Source: Prevotella sp. CAG:617
GTDB lineage: Bacteria; Bacteroidota; Bacteroidia; Bacteroidales; Bacteroidaceae
DNA: 62,294 nt
NCBI GenBank assembly: GCA_000438115.1
Contig: FR903636.1
Span: forward strand, 108,582-170,875
Direction: 5' to 3'
This document shows, piece after piece, positions 54,443 through 62,294 of the stretch. The position numbers were made by a program, and so were the translations under genes. Within the stretch, counting starts at the first letter, position 1. Each line of letters starts with the position of its first letter. The notes beneath the pieces are model-generated. The model had not been told where the DNA came from, did not search any database, and was given only the letters and a program-made list of their open reading frames with translations.

Positions 54443-54901
54443 TTATTGGTGAGCTTCGGGGAGAGTCTCCTGATAGTGGAATACATCCATGATAGGAGTT
54501 TCGGAAACCGCGGAAATGACATAATCCATTACGGAGCCTTTCATGCCTTCATCAAGCCGTTTGATAGCTCCGCGCAGGTCTGCAGCTTGTACAAGAATAT
54601 TTTGTGAGGTCTTCTTTTCGGCGCCACTTTTTTCGTCGAGAGTGATGAAGGTGAGTTTGCATTTGAACCACCGGTCGGCACTTTCGGCAGAGTCTTCCAT
54701 AAGTTCAGCGTAACGGGCACGTTTGATGTCTGAAACTTGGAATTCGCCGGTCATAAAGGGCTTGATTTCTTCGATAATGCGCTTTTCGGCTTCAGTAAAA
54801 TTTACCGCGTCAACCAGGTAGGGTTCGGTAACTTTTTTTTGCTGGCCGTTTTCCAATGTCTTTTCGTATTTTATTTTGCATTCAAACCATTCGAACATCA
54901 T
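54443..54901 (-). CDS. DUF4494 domain-containing protein
   Basis: A 152-aa cytosolic protein of the DUF4494 family, found almost only in Bacteroidetes and uncharacterised. It shows the duplicated pattern FEWFECKIKYEKTLENGQQKKVTEPYLVDAVNFTEAE and WFKCKLTFITLDEKSGAEKKTSQNILVQAADL. It usually neighbours yggS, as here. MM at the start leaves 54898 as an equivalent start. A -7-like TAACTTCG lies upstream on the minus strand near 54937-54944. Confidence 0.88.
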   Translation of the reverse strand: MMFEWFECKIKYEKTLENGQQKKVTEPYLVDAVNFTEAEKRIIEEIKPFMTGEFQVSDIKRARYAELMEDSAESADRWFKCKLTFITLDEKSGAEKKTSQNILVQAADLRGAIKRLDEGMKGSVMDYVISAVSETPIMDVFHYQETLPEAHQ

Positions 54902-55210
54902 AGGTCGGAGTCTTTTTTTGTTTTGTTTCTGCGAAGTTACCTATTTTTTTGTTTGCGGCAGATATGTGAGGTGGGATTTTTTTTGTTTGGTGTATTAGGA
55001 ATTTTGGCGTTTCTGTTGTAAATAAAACAGGTACGGATAATTTTTATGAGGCTTTGGCAGAAAAAAATATGGAGTTGAATATGTTTCATCATGTGCCTTT
55101 TATATAATATAAGATGTGCTGATATGTCGGCTTTTTGTTATTCGAAAGGTGAGGTAAGAAGAAAATCAAAGAAAATATTGGGTGTAGTTGAAAAAAAAGT
55201 TTCCAAAAAA
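54902..55210. other. Intergenic region between DUF4494 gene and tRNA-Lys
   Basis: About 310 nt, AT-rich and without a plausible gene apart from the promoters of the flanking genes. Confidence 0.5.
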
Positions 55211-55242
55211 TTTGGAGGATAAGAAATAAACTTGTATTTTTG
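55211..55242 (+). promoter_or_regulatory. Promoter of tRNA-Lys
   Basis: TTTG (55211-55214), 20 nt, TATTTTTG (55235-55242); the start site is predicted about 16 nt before the mature tRNA. Confidence 0.85.
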
Positions 55243-55263
55243 CATCGTCTTAAAAAAAATAAC

Positions 55264-55336
55264 GCGTCCTTAGCTCAGTTGGTAGAGCAATTGACTCTTA
55301 ATCAATGGGTCCAGGGTTCGAGCCCCTGAGGGCGTA
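55264..55336 (+). tRNA. tRNA-Lys (CTT)
   Basis: A 73-nt cloverleaf: acceptor GCGTCCT pairs with AGGGCGT (one G-T at the end and one inside), D arm AGCTCAGTTGGTAGAGC, anticodon stem ATTGA/TCAAT with loop CTCTTAA (anticodon CTT), T arm CAGGGTTCGAGCCCCTG, discriminator A. CCA is not encoded. A terminator hairpin follows at 55341-55370. Confidence 0.93.
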
Positions 55337-55340
55337 CTAA

Positions 55341-55375
55341 ATGCGAAGTATTCTTATGATTACTTCGCATTTTTT
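55341..55375 (+). terminator. Terminator of tRNA-Lys
   Basis: A perfect 10-bp stem (55341-55350 with 55361-55370) with a 10-nt loop, followed by TTTTTG, 5 nt after the tRNA. Confidence 0.85.
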
Positions 55376-55403
55376 GTTGTTATGTCGAACTTGTAGCACA
55401 TGT

Positions 55404-55473
55404 AAAAAGAGCCGTCCCTCTTCTTTGCGTCTATTGGAGAAATATGCAAAGAAGAGGGACGGCCTCTTTTTTT
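55404..55473. terminator. Terminator of efflux operon
   Basis: A 25-bp near-perfect stem (55404-55428 with 55446-55471) flanked by A and T runs, directly downstream of the TolC-like gene on the minus strand. Confidence 0.85.
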
Positions 55474-55475
55474 AT

Positions 55476-56702
55476 CTAAAGATTGCTTTGGCAAATTTCG
55501 GCAACTAGGCCATGATATTGTCGCTCGGTTTGGAGTTGATCCTGTAGTTCGGCATAGAGTGGATCGGCTTCCTGACAGTATTGGACGAGGCTAATTTGTC
55601 CTTGTTGCAGGGCATGTAAGAGTAGTGTGAGCCCTTCTCGTGCCAGAACGGCAGTTCCGTCGTCTAATTGTCGCTGCAGGCGACGTAATTGGGTGAGTTT
55701 ATCTTGATTTTGTTGTGCAAGCTGGCGTTGGGCTTGGCGCAGTTGCAGTTCCTGCTGTTGCAGATTGAGGCGGCTGATGCGCTGTTTTCGCGAGACTGAA
55801 TATATTGGAATGCTGGCGCCTATGAGCAGGCCGTGGGCTGCAGGCATACCTGGTCCTTCGGTGTTGCGCCGGTAGCCCAGTTGAAGTTCTGGCAGCCAAC
55901 TTAGTCGGGCGTTTCGCTGTTCAGTTTGTGCCAACTGGATTGACTGGCGTGCTGTTTGTATAGCCGGTGATTGGGTAGGGGCGGCCTGCAGGGCGTGTAA
56001 CAGACTGTCGTTGCTGACTTCCGGATAGGATGTTTGGGCATTAGGGCCTTCAAGACTGTCGGTGTCTGCCAGTAATCCGAGTTGTCGGCGAAAGGTGGTC
56101 AGCTGTTCTTTTGTTTGTGCTATTTGCCGGCGGGCTTGTATTTGCATACGCTGGGCCTGGTTGAGTTCAAGAGCGGTGGCTCTTCCTTGTTGAAGAGCAT
56201 TCTTGAGGGCCAGACAGAGGCTGTCTGCCAGACTGAGACGTCGGTTTTCAAGAGCCATCTGCCGGTTGAGATGAATAATGTCGAAGCATAGTAGTTGCGC
56301 TTGAAGTAGCAGTTGTTGACGGCGCTCATTCCGTTGGCTGGTTCTTACGTTTCCGGCCAGACGGCGTTGCTTGCGTTGGTTGGCCCGTATGGGGGGAAGG
56401 TCAAAACTTTGCGAAATGACCAGTTCGGAACTGGCCAGTCCACCCGCCCCGCGTTGCAGGAATGGGCTGTATTCTATGGACGGTGCAGGCATGGCATTTT
56501 CAACTTCGTCTTCTAGGTTTTGTTGTTGGTTGGCGGCTGTAAGGGCTTGCAACTCAAGGTTACGTTGTTCAACGAGTTGAAGAATGTCCGAAACGCTTTG
56601 GGCCTGTAACGCTGTAGCCGGCAGCAAGCCCAGCCATAAGGCTAGCAGTGCGTAGTGCAGAAAGCGTCGGCCAAGGCGGATTAATGATGGAGTATGTGTC
56701 AT
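55476..56702 (-). CDS. Outer membrane efflux channel (TolC/CusC-like)
   Basis: The outer-membrane duct of a tripartite efflux pump. The 408-aa protein from ATG 56702 has a signal peptide ending ALQAQ near residue 34 and two OEP repeats rich in Gln, Leu and Ala that form the helical barrel (NLELQALTAANQQQ, RATALELNQAQRMQIQARRQIAQTKEQL, LNLQQQELQLRQAQRQLAQQNQ). The frame extends further upstream but lacks a signal. It follows the RND gene by 22 nt in the order MFP-RND-OMF. It is rather short for the family but complete. Confidence 0.9.
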   Translation of the reverse strand: MTHTPSLIRLGRRFLHYALLALWLGLLPATALQAQSVSDILQLVEQRNLELQALTAANQQQNLEDEVENAMPAPSIEYSPFLQRGAGGLASSELVISQSFDLPPIRANQRKQRRLAGNVRTSQRNERRQQLLLQAQLLCFDIIHLNRQMALENRRLSLADSLCLALKNALQQGRATALELNQAQRMQIQARRQIAQTKEQLTTFRRQLGLLADTDSLEGPNAQTSYPEVSNDSLLHALQAAPTQSPAIQTARQSIQLAQTEQRNARLSWLPELQLGYRRNTEGPGMPAAHGLLIGASIPIYSVSRKQRISRLNLQQQELQLRQAQRQLAQQNQDKLTQLRRLQRQLDDGTAVLAREGLTLLLHALQQGQISLVQYCQEADPLYAELQDQLQTERQYHGLVAEICQSNL

Positions 56703-56724
56703 GGTGTGTTGAGCATTTTTTTGT

Positions 56725-59700
56725 TTATTGAGTGATGTTTTCAGTCGAGGCCTGTGAGGTGGAATCTGTTTCGTCGCACTTGGTTTCCGGTTGGCGCGGA
56801 GGGAGCAGTTTGTGCTGCCCCATCCATTCATAGACAATCGGAATGATAAAGCCGTTGAGCAATGTGGAAGTAAGTAAACCACCCAATATGACCTTGGCCA
56901 TGGGGCTTTGAATTTCGTTTCCCGGCAGGCTGCCGCGCAAGGCCAGTGGCACGAGAGCCAGAGCCGAGCAGAGGGCCGTCATGAGAATGGGGTTAAGACG
57001 GTCCATTGAACCTTGCATGACGCATTGGCGCAGGCTGAGGGTCGTGGTGTGGCGCAGCTGTGCATAATGACTGATAAGAAGCATACCGCCGCGGGTGGCA
57101 ATGCCAAAGAGAGAGATAAAGCCGATAATTGCCGGAATGCTGATTTCGCCTGCCGTCAGTCGCAAGGCAAGTATGCCGCCAACGAGGGCCAGAGGCAGGT
57201 TAAGCAGGACAACGGCACTTTCAAGGGCATGGCGGAACTGCAGATAGAGTAGCAGGAAGATAACAGCCACGCTCAACAGCGAAGCCAGCAGGAGGATGCG
57301 GCTTGCATGTTGCTCATTTTCAAACTGCCCGCCGTATTCAATATGGTAGCCTTCGGGCAGCTGAATGCGGTCGTTGATGCGGTGGCGTATGTCGTTGACC
57401 ACGCTGCGCAGATCGCGGCCGCTGGCATTGGCTGAAATGACGATTTTTCGTTCTACGTTTTCGCGGTTGATGGTGTTCGGTCCCATGGTAGAGTTGACTT
57501 CCGCTATATTAGCCAGGGGAATTTTGCGTCCGTCGGGGGTGTCTATCATGAGGTCGCGTATGCGTTCGCGATTGCAGCGGTCGTGTTCGGCCGCGCGCAC
57601 CACGAGGTTGAAACTGCTGCCGTTTTCATACACCTGCGATACGGTAAGTCCCGCCATATGGGTGCTTACAAAAGTGTTGAAGTCGGCCAGGCTGATGCCA
57701 TATTGACGCAACATGTCACGGCGAGGCTTGATTTCCAGTTCCGGACGTTCAATCTGTTGTTCTACATTAAGGTCGGCAATGCCGTCCACGTCGCTGATGG
57801 CCGATTTGATTTCCTGTCCCAGTTCGAACATCTTGTTCAGGTCTGTACCAAACAATTTGATGGCAATGCTGGCCTGTGTTCCGCTGAGCATGGCGTCAAT
57901 ACGGTGACTGATGGGCTGACCGATTTCGATGTTGGCTCCGGTAATGACCGAAAGCTTGTGGCGGATGTCGTTCATCATCTCTTCGTGTGAGCGTTTGTCC
58001 AGTTGGAAGGGAGCTTCAATTTCCGATACGTTCACGCCCAGGGCATGTTCGTCAAGTTCAGCTCGTCCCGTTTTGCGGGCCACGGTGCGGATTTCGGGTA
58101 CTGTCATCAGTATTTGCTCTGCCCGGCGACCGATCTTGTCTGATTCTTCCAAAGAAATACCTGGCAGTGAGCTGATGTTGATGGTGAGTGACCCTTCGTT
58201 GAATTTGGGTAGGAAACTGTGTCCCAGCGTAAAGAAAATACCCAATGCCATGACAAACAGTGCCACGGTTGACCATACTACGGGGCGTTTGTGATTGAGG
58301 GTCCAATACAGCCAGCGGGCGTAGTGCCGCTTGAGCCATACGGTGAGAAAAGCTTCGCGCGGAATGCCGCCTTTCTGCTTTCCGCCCAGCAGGTAACTGC
58401 AGAGCACGGGGGTAAGTGTCAGGGCTACAATGGTGGATGCCAGCAAGGCTACAATAAATGCTATACCCAAAGGTATAAGCATACGTCCTTCCATGCCGCT
58501 GAGGTAGAAGAGAGGAAGGAAACTCACAATGATGATGGCTGTGGAGTTGAGTATGGGCATACGTACTTCACGTGAGGCATCGAATACCACCTTTATTACA
58601 GGACGCTGCTGTTCCGGCGGCAGGGTGCGGTTGTGGCGCAGGTGTTTCCATACGTTTTCCACGTCGACAATCGCATCGTCAACCAGCGATCCGATGGCAA
58701 TGGCCAGTCCGCCCAGACTCATGGTGTTGACGCTCATGCCAAAGTAATGGAGCACAATTAGCGTAATCAGCAACGAGATGGGGAGGGTGACAAGAGATAT
58801 GAGGGTGGTGCGTACATTGGCCAGAAAGAGGAAAAGCACGATAACTACAAAGATGGCGCCTTCGTAGAGTGATTGCTTGACATTGTGTATCGAACTCTCT
58901 ATGAATCGTGACTGGCGGAAAATGTCGGTTGAGATGTGAACATCGGGAGGCATGTTTTTTTTCAGGTCTTTCAGGGTAGCTTCCAGCCTGTTGGTCAGTT
59001 CAATTGTGCCCGTATTAGGTTGTTTGGTAACGGTGAGCAGTACGGCCGGTTTGCCTTTTTCGGAGGCAGTGCCGAGTCGGGGCATCTGTGCGCCGACCTG
59101 CACGTCGGCCACGTCGGCCAGGGTTACTGTATTGCCATTGATGCTTTTTACGGCTACGTTACCCAGTTCCTGTACGTCATGAGTCGACACCACACCGCGC
59201 ACGATGTATTCGTTGCCGTATTCATAGATTACGCCGCCGTTGGTGTTGCGGTTCATTTGGTCGGTAGCAGCCAGTACTTCCGCCAGTGTTACGCCGTAGT
59301 GGCTCATGCGGCCGGGATGGAGCAGAATCTGATATTCCTTGATGTCACCGCCCAGAACGGCTACCTGTGATACTCCGCCGGCCTGCAGCAGGCGTGGGCG
59401 CACGGTCCAGTCGGCCAGGGTACGCAGGTCCATCATTGATGTGCTGTCGGCAGTCAGGCCTACGATGAGCACTTCACCCAAAATGGATGACTGTGGTCCC
59501 AGGGTAGGTTGCCCCACGTTTTCGGGTAATGATTCTTTTACGGCCGTCAGCTTTTCCGAAACGATTTGGCGGGCCAGATAGAGGTCGGTATCCCAGTCAA
59601 ATTCGACCCATACTACCGAAAAGCCCGTAGTAGACGATGAGCGCACGCGGCGCACGTGAGTAGCGCCGTTAACTGCAGTCTCTATGGGAAACGTAACCAG

Positions 59701-59889
59701 TTGTTCCACTTCTTCGGCAGCCATGCCGCCCGCTTCGGTCATGACAACTACTGTCGGGGCGTTCAAGTCAGGAAAGACGTCGACTTCAGTCTGGCGGGTT
59801 ACATAAATACCACCCAGGGTGAGCAATACCGCCGCCACCAGAATGAGGAGGCGGTTATGAAGCGAGAAATGTATGATTTTGTTCAGCAT
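56725..59889 (-). CDS. Heavy-metal RND efflux pump (CusA/CzcA family)
   Basis: The inner-membrane pump subunit, 1054 aa with twelve membrane segments and two large periplasmic loops. Family motifs: N-terminal RLLILVAAVLLTLGGIYVTRQTEVDVFPDLNAPTVVVMTEAGGMAAEEVEQLVTFPIE, the helix-4 stretch GSLVDDAIVDVENVWKHL, and the C-terminal GNEIQSPMAKVILGGLLTSTLLNGFIIP. Helix 4 keeps the Asp and Glu of the proton relay but not the extra Asp of CzcA (Ala/Ile there), which fits CusA-type monovalent-metal pumps. The methionine triad of CusA is not clearly conserved (one Met in IDAMLSG), so the metal is uncertain. Confidence 0.92.
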   Translation of the reverse strand: MLNKIIHFSLHNRLLILVAAVLLTLGGIYVTRQTEVDVFPDLNAPTVVVMTEAGGMAAEEVEQLVTFPIETAVNGATHVRRVRSSSTTGFSVVWVEFDWDTDLYLARQIVSEKLTAVKESLPENVGQPTLGPQSSILGEVLIVGLTADSTSMMDLRTLADWTVRPRLLQAGGVSQVAVLGGDIKEYQILLHPGRMSHYGVTLAEVLAATDQMNRNTNGGVIYEYGNEYIVRGVVSTHDVQELGNVAVKSINGNTVTLADVADVQVGAQMPRLGTASEKGKPAVLLTVTKQPNTGTIELTNRLEATLKDLKKNMPPDVHISTDIFRQSRFIESSIHNVKQSLYEGAIFVVIVLFLFLANVRTTLISLVTLPISLLITLIVLHYFGMSVNTMSLGGLAIAIGSLVDDAIVDVENVWKHLRHNRTLPPEQQRPVIKVVFDASREVRMPILNSTAIIIVSFLPLFYLSGMEGRMLIPLGIAFIVALLASTIVALTLTPVLCSYLLGGKQKGGIPREAFLTVWLKRHYARWLYWTLNHKRPVVWSTVALFVMALGIFFTLGHSFLPKFNEGSLTINISSLPGISLEESDKIGRRAEQILMTVPEIRTVARKTGRAELDEHALGVNVSEIEAPFQLDKRSHEEMMNDIRHKLSVITGANIEIGQPISHRIDAMLSGTQASIAIKLFGTDLNKMFELGQEIKSAISDVDGIADLNVEQQIERPELEIKPRRDMLRQYGISLADFNTFVSTHMAGLTVSQVYENGSSFNLVVRAAEHDRCNRERIRDLMIDTPDGRKIPLANIAEVNSTMGPNTINRENVERKIVISANASGRDLRSVVNDIRHRINDRIQLPEGYHIEYGGQFENEQHASRILLLASLLSVAVIFLLLYLQFRHALESAVVLLNLPLALVGGILALRLTAGEISIPAIIGFISLFGIATRGGMLLISHYAQLRHTTTLSLRQCVMQGSMDRLNPILMTALCSALALVPLALRGSLPGNEIQSPMAKVILGGLLTSTLLNGFIIPIVYEWMGQHKLLPPRQPETKCDETDSTSQASTENITQ

Positions 59890-59904
59890 GATGTTCCCGT
59901 TTTT

Positions 59905-61032
59905 TTAGTGTTGGTGTGAATGCGACGGAATGCTGCGGCTGGCCGAGGCCAGACGTACTTGTGTGGCGCCACGCGTTACGACCCGCTCTCCGTTTTTGAG
60001 TCCGCTTTTTATTTCCACCCGTTCGCCGTCGGTTTCACCTGTTACTACTTCACGGCGTTCATAGCAGGATGCGTCGTTCTGCACATATACAAAGTTGATG
60101 CCTTCTTCATCCGTAAGAGCTGAAATCGGGAGAGTGATTACATCCTGACGAGGCGTGGTGAGCAGGTAGGTCTCGACAAAGGCTCCCGGCATCACGTCGG
60201 CCCGGTTGCTGAACTCAAAGGTTACCGGAATGTAGGAAGAGCCTTCGTTGGTCGATTTTCCGGTGGCTACAAGACGGCCGTTCATGTTTCCTATGTTGTA
60301 AAGGGTATTGCTGTATGGCGTTTTGAATTTTGCTGATGTAATGGTGCTTAGCCTTGAGTAGTAGCGTTCCGGAACATTGACTCTCAGATAAAGTTTTTGG
60401 GTTTGAGTGACGCTCATCATGGGTTGTCCTACACTGACGTAGTCGCCTTCCTTTACCATACAGGTCTTTACATATCCGCCCAGTGGCGATTTGACGGCCA
60501 CTCCGCCGGCTTTGTTTCCGGCATAGGCTTCGTAGGCAATGCGGGCCGTTTCGTAGTTGCCTTTGAGGGTGTTGAATTCGGATTGGGTGATGATTCTTTC
60601 CTTCACGAGTCCGGCTGCCCGTTCGTATTCGGATTTGGCTGTCAGATAGGCAATCCGTGCTTTTTGACCCGGGTCATCCTGCAGTTTGCGTGAAGATATG
60701 GTAAATACGGTGCTGCCATTGCTTATGGGCATACCTTCAGTAATGGGACGCTGGAATTTGACAATGCCGGGTACGGTTGCTACGATGGTGGCTTCGGCAC
60801 CCGACGCTTCCAATATTTTTCCACCGGCAGGAATGACTCCGCAGAATTTGCCGGGACGGACAGTTTCAGTTACAATGCCGGCCGACTTGGCTTGGGCTGG
60901 TGAAATGACAATTTCGTTTGCTGTTGTTTCGTGGTCGTGTGCTTCAGCTTCTTCGGTATGTGAGTCGTGCTGTTGGCATGAAACTACGAGCAGCAACCCC
61001 AGAAAGGTTGTTGTAAGAATGTTTTTGTTCAT
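59905..61032 (-). CDS. Membrane fusion protein of metal efflux pump (CusB/CzcB-like)
   Basis: The periplasmic adaptor of the tripartite pump, 375 aa, anchored as a lipoprotein (MNKNILTTTFLGLLLVVSC, Cys19). The N-terminus just after the Cys is His-rich (HDSHTEEAEAHDHE) and the C-terminus ends SIPSHSHQH, both suited to metal binding. The body has the lipoyl/hairpin/beta-barrel order of RND adaptors: GIVKFQRPITEGMPISNGSTVFTI, ESYVSVGQPMMSV-type half motifs, and a final LPISALTDEEGINFVYV. It is first in the operon. A -7-like TAATTTTG lies upstream on the minus strand (complement of 61080-61087). Confidence 0.9.
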   Translation of the reverse strand: MNKNILTTTFLGLLLVVSCQQHDSHTEEAEAHDHETTANEIVISPAQAKSAGIVTETVRPGKFCGVIPAGGKILEASGAEATIVATVPGIVKFQRPITEGMPISNGSTVFTISSRKLQDDPGQKARIAYLTAKSEYERAAGLVKERIITQSEFNTLKGNYETARIAYEAYAGNKAGGVAVKSPLGGYVKTCMVKEGDYVSVGQPMMSVTQTQKLYLRVNVPERYYSRLSTITSAKFKTPYSNTLYNIGNMNGRLVATGKSTNEGSSYIPVTFEFSNRADVMPGAFVETYLLTTPRQDVITLPISALTDEEGINFVYVQNDASCYERREVVTGETDGERVEIKSGLKNGERVVTRGATQVRLASASRSIPSHSHQH

Positions 61033-61364
61033 AGAGGTTGTGTAGGTGATATAGAGTAATTAATACATTTTTCAGTCTGCAAAATTATAATAAAAGTTGT
61101 GCAACCTGGTTGCAAATTGCCGGGATACGTTTTTTCCTTGGTTTCTGCCAGTCGGGCAAAAGCTGGCGGAAAAAATAACAAGTCGGCGTGAATTTAAAAT
61201 TATGTCGGGAGAAAAAATTTCTTTCCGCCGGCTTGTTCCGGTTGGGCCGGAATGGGGCGGAGCTGTTCGGTATGAGGTGAATACAGGTGTAGCCCCGAAA
61301 AGGCAAGAACAGGGCCGGCATATTGTATGTCCGGCTCTTGTAAATTGAATTTATGGCATAACTT
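61033..61364. other. Divergent region, efflux operon / TPM gene
   Basis: About 330 nt. It carries the TAATTTTG box of the efflux operon and a possible hairpin around 61145-61170 (CTGCCAGT...CTGGCGG). No gene is supported; an 83-codon frame here has no recognisable domain. Confidence 0.4.
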
Positions 61365-61396
61365 TTTGGTGAAACGCGCTCATTATGCTACCTTTG
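61365..61396 (+). promoter_or_regulatory. Promoter of TPM gene
   Basis: TTTG (61365-61368), 20 nt, TACCTTTG (61389-61396): full-consensus promoter, about 30 nt before the ATG. Confidence 0.8.
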
Positions 61397-61427
61397 CATT
61401 ATTGGAATAAATGGCATCATTTTCTTT

Positions 61428-62294
61428 ATGATACAATATGTCAAACGATTGTTTTTGCTGACGCTTATGCTGTTGGGCATGAGTGTGGCTGTTGGGCAGA
61501 GCGTTACGGTATGGACGGTAGACAATCTGCCTATGGTACATTTGCAGGATGCCCGTCGCTATGTGTGTGACCCCGACGGCTTACTTTCGGTTGCGGCACG
61601 TGATTCGGCCGATCGGATGCTGGCCCGTCTGGAACAGACAAAAGGCATAGAAAGCGTGGTGGTCATCGTGAAGCGTCTGGAAGGTGGCGACTGTTATGAA
61701 TTCGGCATGCAGCTGGCACGGAAATACGGCGTGGGAAGCAAAAAGCAGAATAGTGGTTTGATTGTAGTGGTCAGTACGGAAGACCGCGGATATTATATCC
61801 TGACCGGCCGCGGGCTGGAGGGAGCATTGCCTGATGCCATCTGCCGTCGCATACAGAACCGATATATGGTGCCGGCCCTGAAGGCTGGCAACTGGGATGA
61901 GGCCGTAGTAGCTTCAGTATTGGCTATAACGCGTTATGTTCAGGGCGACCATTCGCTCAGCCCCGAGCAGCGTACGGACGACGACACGTTCAGTATGTGG
62001 GCCGGTTTGTTTGTAGCCATGGCCATTGTGGCCTTAATGATTGTGATTGCTCGTCGCGACCGCCGTTCGCGCCGTTGTCCGCAGTGTCATAAGGGACAGA
62101 TGGTGGTTACTCATCGCCAGCGCTTTCGCGCACCCGATGGGCGCATGATGATGCGGGTAACGCGTCAGTGCAGCCGTTGTGGTTATACGGAACTGGTGGA
62201 CGAGGACGATGAGGATGACGACCATCATACCGGTATGCTGGCCGGCTTTCCGTTCCTTTTTATGGGCGGAGGTCACGGTCATGGCGGGGGGGGG
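61428..62294 (+). CDS. TPM domain protein with zinc ribbon and Gly-rich end (partial)
   Basis: A 289-codon frame open at the window end. A signal peptide (MIQYVKRLFLLTLMLLGMSVAVG) is followed by a TPM domain (about residues 45-170) with DPDGLLSVAARDSADRML, then NSGLIVVVSTEDRGYYILTGRGLEGALPD. A membrane segment (about 188-206, WAGLFVAMAIVALMIVIA) comes next, then a cytoplasmic zinc ribbon RRCPQCHKG and CSRCGYTEL, an acidic patch and a Gly/His-rich end. TPM proteins (YgcG/Psb32-like) are uncharacterised phosphatase-like factors with a Gly-rich tail that may continue past the window. The start at 61428 is set by the signal peptide and promoter. Confidence 0.85.
   Translation, partial: MIQYVKRLFLLTLMLLGMSVAVGQSVTVWTVDNLPMVHLQDARRYVCDPDGLLSVAARDSADRMLARLEQTKGIESVVVIVKRLEGGDCYEFGMQLARKYGVGSKKQNSGLIVVVSTEDRGYYILTGRGLEGALPDAICRRIQNRYMVPALKAGNWDEAVVASVLAITRYVQGDHSLSPEQRTDDDTFSMWAGLFVAMAIVALMIVIARRDRRSRRCPQCHKGQMVVTHRQRFRAPDGRMMMRVTRQCSRCGYTELVDEDDEDDDHHTGMLAGFPFLFMGGGHGHGGGG

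Overview
The window is a 62 kb chromosomal segment from a member of the Bacteroidales (Bacteroides/Prevotella relatives). The evidence is the MurF-Alr fusion, GSCFA, DUF4494, HU-CCDC81/SPOR and Lnb-type (DUF4105) proteins, a LysO exporter split into two genes, large OMP_b-brl_3 receptors, and promoters of the Bacteroidetes type (TTTG, 19-21 nt, TAnnTTTG). No ribosomal RNA, CRISPR array or complete insertion sequence was seen. I would not name a genus.

Layout. 0.2-8.2 kb: two GT2 glycosyltransferases, then rsfS-ftsH-cdsA, an acyltransferase and a GSCFA protein leading into murF-alr (8.2-10.7 kb). 10.8-19.2 kb: thyA-folA, a DASS transporter, a DUF454 protein, a TonB-dependent-receptor-like outer membrane protein and dnaK. 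19.3-25.5 kb: a PD-(D/E)XK nuclease-like gene, a NUDIX hydrolase, an ADP-ribosylglycohydrolase, a membrane-bound winged-helix regulator, a FucP-like permease and a PfkB kinase. 26.2-36.1 kb (minus strand): secA (broken by an amber codon), a degenerate PafA-like protein, an Lnb-like membrane protein, several lipoproteins including a C11 (clostripain) protease, and a DivIC-like protein. 36.5-42 kb: a tiny lipoprotein, an HxlR regulator facing a cupin, a MATE exporter, a voltage-gated K+ channel and split LysO. 42-49 kb: an AT-rich accessory block. 49.2-55.3 kb: tRNA-Asp, secreted proteins, an FHA protein, a SPOR protein, YggS, DUF4494 and tRNA-Lys. 55.5-61 kb: a CusCBA-like tripartite efflux operon, followed by a divergent TPM-domain gene that runs off the end.

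The part most likely to be new is the 42.1-49.0 kb block. It holds a WYL regulator, a WG-repeat protein, a 780-aa soluble protein that appears to join a degenerate type I methyltransferase/specificity-like region to a histidine-kinase module, a receiver-domain protein with an unrecognised C-terminus, a DUF3127 protein and a DnaB-like ATPase whose Walker A lysine is replaced by glycine. It looks like a cytoplasmic phosphorelay whose input is a DNA-recognition module.

Other notable signals: a perfect sigma-54 (-24/-12) promoter before dnaK with an inverted AAATGTCAG box upstream, the same box being repeated at the neighbouring receptor gene; an in-frame TAG in place of a conserved Trp codon in the essential gene secA; a leader of about 430 nt on lysO; and four genes whose start codon lies 4-7 nt after a TAnnTTTG box, suggesting leaderless mRNAs. 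Family assignments rest on motifs recognised by eye; no database search was run.
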